DNA of 34,575 bases from Actinomycetota bacterium (GTDB lineage Bacteria > Actinomycetota > JAHEXW01), in the NCBI GenBank assembly GCA_025355855.1, contig JANXYU010000004.1:1-34575 (forward strand), written 5' to 3'. The notes under the pieces were generated by a model. That model saw nothing but the letters and a program-made list of their open reading frames with translations. It did no database searches and was not told the origin of the DNA. Position 1 is the first letter of the stretch, and each line of letters opens with the position of its first letter. Of this stretch, positions 30,955 through 34,575 are shown piece after piece. Made by a program: the position numbers and the translations under genes.

Positions 30955-33189
30955 TCAAACCAGCGTAAGGCGGCTGAGGCCGGACTCGGTCTCGGTGACC
31001 TCGATGACGTTTTCGACCTCTTCTTTGATGTCTTCCACGTGCGTGATGAGGAATATCTGGCGAAAGCGTTTGTCGAGCGCGGCTAGGGAGCGCATGATGT
31101 TCATCTTGCGCACGTTATCCTGGCTTCCGAAAATCTCGTCCAGCACGATAAAGCCGTAATCGGACCCGGCGCGATCCGCCAGCGTCAACGATATTGCCAA
31201 CCGCAAGCACAGGTTGGCCAGGTCTTTTTCGCCGCCGCTGAAACGATCGACCGGGAATTTGCGGCCGTTGTCGGTGATAAATATCTCGTAGTCGTCGTCC
31301 AACTCCACGTCTGTGTATTTGCCGTCGGTCAAGTCGGCCAGAAGTTGACCGGCGCGTTCCGCCAACATTGGCCGGATCCGGCCGATCAGGTACGTGCGGA
31401 ACTCCTTAAATAGTTCGACTAGGGCGGCCAGACCGGTTTGGGAGTCCTGTAGAGTTTTGATGTCGCCAGCGACCTTCTCATATGATTCCAGCTCGCGCCT
31501 CAGGCCGGCGACGCGTTCGGCAGCCAGAGCGACGGCGCCTTCGAGATCTTTGACGGTCAGCTCGCGCGTGTGCTTTTCCTCGCGCGCTGTGTCATAGGCA
31601 TCTCGAGCCGCGGCATAGGCATCTGAGTCGAAAGCGGCCTCGCTACCCGCTTCCGCTTCTTTGATCGAGGCTAGCGCGGCAGTTATTTTGGAGTTCAGTT
31701 CTTCCAAAGCAGTCTTTATTTCAGGCAACCGCGTGAGAGCGACGTCCAACCGTTTTACCTCGTCGCGGCGGTCGGCCAGATAGCGCAACCTATCTTCCAC
31801 CACCAAACCCGGCGCGAGAAACGTAGTGTCAAGGCGTGTATCCGACGACGGCAGCGACTCAAGCAAGCGCGCGGCGCGCTGCAGTATCTCATGAGCAGTA
31901 GCCGCTTGAACGCGCGTCGCGGCTAGCGCCTCCCTGGCCAATGTTAAGTTTTGCGCCTGCTCGGCTTCAGCGGTTTTCAGCGCGGCGATTTCAGAGTCAA
32001 CGTCCAACATGCGGCGCTCGACAGCGTCTGTCTCCGCCGTGATGTGTTCATGGATCCGACCCAGATCATTGAGCTCTTGATGGCACGTCGGACAAATCCC
32101 TCCCGTGCCCAAACCGTCGACAAATGTCCCGTCCCGGCGCAGCCTGTCGATTGCCAGCCCGTCTTGCTCGCGCCGATCTGCGAGTCGCGCCAGCTTGTTC
32201 TTCATCGCTGTCAATTCGCCGCTCGCGTCGTCGGCTTTTTTCTCGGCCGCGGCCAGATCAGTCTGAGTTGTCGCGGAGTCGCTGGTCGCCTGCTTAAGCT
32301 CGTCTTCCGCCGCGTAGCGCAGCGCCGGCGCGATGGCATCCCGGCCGGCTTGTTTGCCCGACAGGTTATCCCACTCAGCTTGTTTCTCAGTGGCGAGAGT
32401 GCGGTAGTGGTCAATGTTTTGGGCCGCGAGTTCACGTTGCCGGGTTCGTACTTCACTGGAAGCTTTGCTGGCTTCCTGGGCCTCAAAAGTAACCTTCGCG
32501 GCCGCCAGACGGTCGGTGACCTCGGCGACATCGGTTTGCGCCGTTGCCAACCGCGCCGTAACCGCCGTTTCATCATTGATTGCCGCCGTTAGGCTAGCTT
32601 GTAGAGTGATGGGGTCGGCCAGATTTTGCTGCAGCGCCGCCAATGTGGCTTGGCCGTCCCGTCCGTCTTGTTTGGCCAGCTCGATGGCCCGGTCGACATC
32701 GTCGATACCGAGCATGCGAATAATCATCGTCTTGCGTTCGGCGGGTTTATAATCACTCAAGGCGTTTAGCTCTTTTTGCCGGGCGAAGAAGCTGACAAAG
32801 AAAGCCTCCCTGTCCATACCGAGTAGTTTTACGATAAAATCTTGCGCCGGGTGAGCGCCGCGCGCTATGATCTGGCCGCCGGTAATTACCGAAGCGTCGC
32901 TAGTCAGGTTCTTGCCCCGCATCTCGCGCACAACGGTATACTCGGCGCCGCCCAGTTCGAACGTCAACTCGACGCGGGCGACCTCATCAGCCGAGCTGCC
33001 TTGCCGACGAATATCTTCCTTGCTGGTGCGGGCCGCCGGATGTCCGTAGAGAACCCAACCTACCGCTTCCAAAAGTGTTGACTTGCCTGTTCCATTTTGG
33101 CCCAATACGCCGGTCAGCCCATCCGGCAGATCGACCTCAGCGCTGGCGTATTTGCGAAAGTTGGTCAGCTTTATGTTAATTAGTCTCAC
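30955..33189 (-). CDS. sbcC: SbcC/Rad50-type SMC ATPase
   Basis: The 744-aa ATPase is a partner of the SbcD/Mre11 nuclease for double-strand-break end processing. Walker A is GQNGTGKST (residues 30-38). Two long coiled-coil arms flank a central zinc hook CPTC (Cys366, Cys369), placed at the midpoint. The signature is FSGGEKDLANLCLRLA, and Walker B is FIVLDEIFGSQD. The protein is short for the family because the arms are short. It starts at GTG, overlapping the nuclease gene by 4 nt (GTGA). Confidence 0.93.
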   Translation of the reverse strand: MRLINIKLTNFRKYASAEVDLPDGLTGVLGQNGTGKSTLLEAVGWVLYGHPAARTSKEDIRRQGSSADEVARVELTFELGGAEYTVVREMRGKNLTSDASVITGGQIIARGAHPAQDFIVKLLGMDREAFFVSFFARQKELNALSDYKPAERKTMIIRMLGIDDVDRAIELAKQDGRDGQATLAALQQNLADPITLQASLTAAINDETAVTARLATAQTDVAEVTDRLAAAKVTFEAQEASKASSEVRTRQRELAAQNIDHYRTLATEKQAEWDNLSGKQAGRDAIAPALRYAAEDELKQATSDSATTQTDLAAAEKKADDASGELTAMKNKLARLADRREQDGLAIDRLRRDGTFVDGLGTGGICPTCHQELNDLGRIHEHITAETDAVERRMLDVDSEIAALKTAEAEQAQNLTLAREALAATRVQAATAHEILQRAARLLESLPSSDTRLDTTFLAPGLVVEDRLRYLADRRDEVKRLDVALTRLPEIKTALEELNSKITAALASIKEAEAGSEAAFDSDAYAAARDAYDTAREEKHTRELTVKDLEGAVALAAERVAGLRRELESYEKVAGDIKTLQDSQTGLAALVELFKEFRTYLIGRIRPMLAERAGQLLADLTDGKYTDVELDDDYEIFITDNGRKFPVDRFSGGEKDLANLCLRLAISLTLADRAGSDYGFIVLDEIFGSQDNVRKMNIMRSLAALDKRFRQIFLITHVEDIKEEVENVIEVTETESGLSRLTLV

Positions 33190-34307
33190 GAGCGCTCCCG
33201 GGCAGCGCGGTCCAAGTACTCCAGACCAAGCTGCAGCGCTTGGTCGCTAGCCTTACCGGCAGGACGGGCGCGCAGCCAGTCACGTAATTCTTCGTTGAGC
33301 GCGCCGATCACTGCGGGGCCGGCAATATTTGCCTCTGTCTCCTCGGCGCGGCTATACCTGATATCAAGATGGATTGCCTGCTTGGTGAGGTCTTTCAGCC
33401 GGTTGAAATCCAGGCCATTTTGGATCTCTGCGCTGATATTGTCTACGGAGAGGCGGGCGATGCTCCCGGCCGAATCGGTAACGGCGGCTTCGATCGCGGC
33501 TTGAATGGCGTCCGCGTCCAAGCCCGAGGCATCAATTGTTGTCAGATCAAGCATGGGCCGCAACTTCAGTTGGTGCCACGCTATCTGTTTAGTCACCAAA
33601 TCAACCTCGAGGATGCCTTTCTCCTGACCGACTTCCCCAAAGGTAAGACGCTCGGTCGCTCCCGCGTAGTAGGCGTTAGGTCTTACGCCGGTCTTGCGAT
33701 GATAATGACCGAGGGCAATGTAGTCATAATCAGGTTTCAGATATTTCTCCGGAACGACCTGTTCGGAGAACTCGCCCATCGAAAACTCCGGTACACCAGC
33801 GACCGCGGCGTGCAGCATTAGCACGTTGTAGGGAGACGAGGGATCGGGTTTAGCCAGCTCCAACTGAGCATGGAGATCCTCGTCGGTCTGGCATTGGGGG
33901 ACTGCGTGCACCATCAGCTCACCAAGTTGGATCGTCTCATATTCGCTTCTATATACCGGATGGATCAACGGAAATTCCGGCAGGTCGAAGAGGCGAAATA
34001 CGCTGGCAGTACCGCGTACGCGAGGCAAAGAATGGTTACCCGAGATTACGACCAGCGGTATGCCGGCCTCTCCTAGACGCCGCAGCTGCTCGAAAGCCAC
34101 CGTCAGCGCCTGATTGGTCGGACGTACGCTGTTAAAGAGGTCGCCCGAATGCAGGGCCGCGTCCGGCTTCAATTCCAAAATAAGGTCGACCGCCTGCCGA
34201 AACGCGTCATAGACGTCGGCTTCGCGCTGGTTCAAACCCGTCGCCGGGTCGATAGCTCGGTAGGTTTGGAAACCGAGATGTGTATCGCTGAAATGTACTA
34301 TGCGCAT
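33186..34307 (-). CDS. sbcD: SbcD/Mre11-type nuclease
   Basis: The 373-aa metallophosphoesterase carries the five Mre11 motifs: HFSDTHLGF at the N-terminus, HSGDLFNS, VISGNHSLPR, LMLHAAV and ALGHYHRK. It acts as an exo/endonuclease with SbcC on DNA ends and hairpins. No strong SD is present. TAAGGT at 34319-34314 ends 7 nt before the ATG, which fits the leaderless pattern, though AAGG within it could also act as a weak SD. Confidence 0.93.
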   Translation of the reverse strand: MRIVHFSDTHLGFQTYRAIDPATGLNQREADVYDAFRQAVDLILELKPDAALHSGDLFNSVRPTNQALTVAFEQLRRLGEAGIPLVVISGNHSLPRVRGTASVFRLFDLPEFPLIHPVYRSEYETIQLGELMVHAVPQCQTDEDLHAQLELAKPDPSSPYNVLMLHAAVAGVPEFSMGEFSEQVVPEKYLKPDYDYIALGHYHRKTGVRPNAYYAGATERLTFGEVGQEKGILEVDLVTKQIAWHQLKLRPMLDLTTIDASGLDADAIQAAIEAAVTDSAGSIARLSVDNISAEIQNGLDFNRLKDLTKQAIHLDIRYSRAEETEANIAGPAVIGALNEELRDWLRARPAGKASDQALQLGLEYLDRAARERS

Positions 34308-34419
34308 TGGTTTACCTTATACTTTCTCGCCAAAAGGGATTATCAGTATCATACCTTTTTGATAAGATATATGCCTATACGACCTTGGGCAACCTATGCC
34401 CGCTGAATGCGGAGGAAAT

Positions 34420-34575
34420 ATGGCTCTCGCGATAATCGGCGGCACCGGCCTGGAGAATCTGGCCGGGAGCCTCGAGAACATGGAACATAAGACGGTGACG
34501 ACGCCGTTTGGAGACGCCTTTTTAACACAAGGTGAATTAGGCGGATCACCTGTAGTATTTCTGGCCCGTCATGGC
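34420..34575 (+). CDS. mtnP: MTA phosphorylase-family protein (5' part, truncated by the window)
   Basis: The first 52 residues are visible: ALAIIGGTGLENL, TTPFGDAFLTQGELGG and VVFLARHG. This is the start of the S-methyl-5'-thioadenosine/purine nucleoside phosphorylase family, which releases the base from MTA or a nucleoside with phosphate. The substrate-deciding residues lie outside the window. The ATG has GGAGG four bases upstream. It is divergent from sbcDC. Confidence 0.8.
   Translation, partial: MALAIIGGTGLENLAGSLENMEHKTVTTPFGDAFLTQGELGGSPVVFLARHG

Overview
The window is about 34.6 kb of dense bacterial chromosome with short intergenic gaps, many 4-nt start/stop overlaps and three tRNAs with encoded CCA ends. 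No phage, IS or CRISPR element was seen. The gene set is mostly housekeeping and redox functions of an anaerobic-type bacterium: NiFe-hydrogenase maturation, a ferredoxin-type protein, a thioredoxin reductase, MGDG-synthase-like glycolipid glycosyltransferases and an AbrB-type regulator. Several genes without a Shine-Dalgarno (SD) site carry a TANNNT hexamer ending exactly 7 nt before the start codon. That looks like leaderless transcription, which is common in Actinobacteriota. A deep-branching anaerobic actinobacterial or related lineage is my best guess, not a proven assignment.

Layout. 1-2760: the end of a TPR-like gene, tRNA-Arg, ddl and an aminotransferase. 2841-6121 (+): YtxH protein, GNAT acetyltransferase, CPBP protease, mutM and a lipoprotein. 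6130-7182: a divergent pair, 5-formyltetrahydrofolate cyclo-ligase and a phosphoesterase. 7226-11310: a strong promoter, an AbrB regulator and an asymmetric heterodimeric ABC exporter. 11341-13620: hypF. 13613-15147 (-): an ABC-2 transporter pair behind a palindromic operator candidate. 15248-18085 (+): two tandem glycosyltransferases and a YkoP-like protein. 18095-21919 (-): a redox operon in transcription order ZIP-like membrane protein, glutaredoxin-like protein, TrxB, DUF166 protein, DUF362/ferredoxin protein. 22015-24365 (+): hypC-hypD-hypE. 24497-26866: lon, followed by a duplicated terminator/tRNA-Gly segment. 27507-29321: a membrane GAF-GGDEF diguanylate cyclase. 29390-30798: tRNA-Pro, a DUF2085 protein, palindromic repeats and a DUF1844 protein. 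30955-34307 (-): an SbcCD-type nuclease pair. 34420 to the end: the start of an MTA phosphorylase-family gene.

The main discovery candidate is at 20927-21166 (-). This is a 79-residue glutaredoxin-like gene with a perfect SD whose first active-site Cys codon is TGA. A hairpin matching bacterial SECIS geometry follows about 20 nt downstream. It is most simply read as a selenocysteine glutaredoxin (U-P-Y-C) feeding from the adjacent TrxB-type reductase. ORF callers would miss it because of the in-frame TGA. HypC/D/E/F belong to NiFe(CN)2CO cofactor synthesis, and neither the hydrogenase nor hypA/hypB is in the window.
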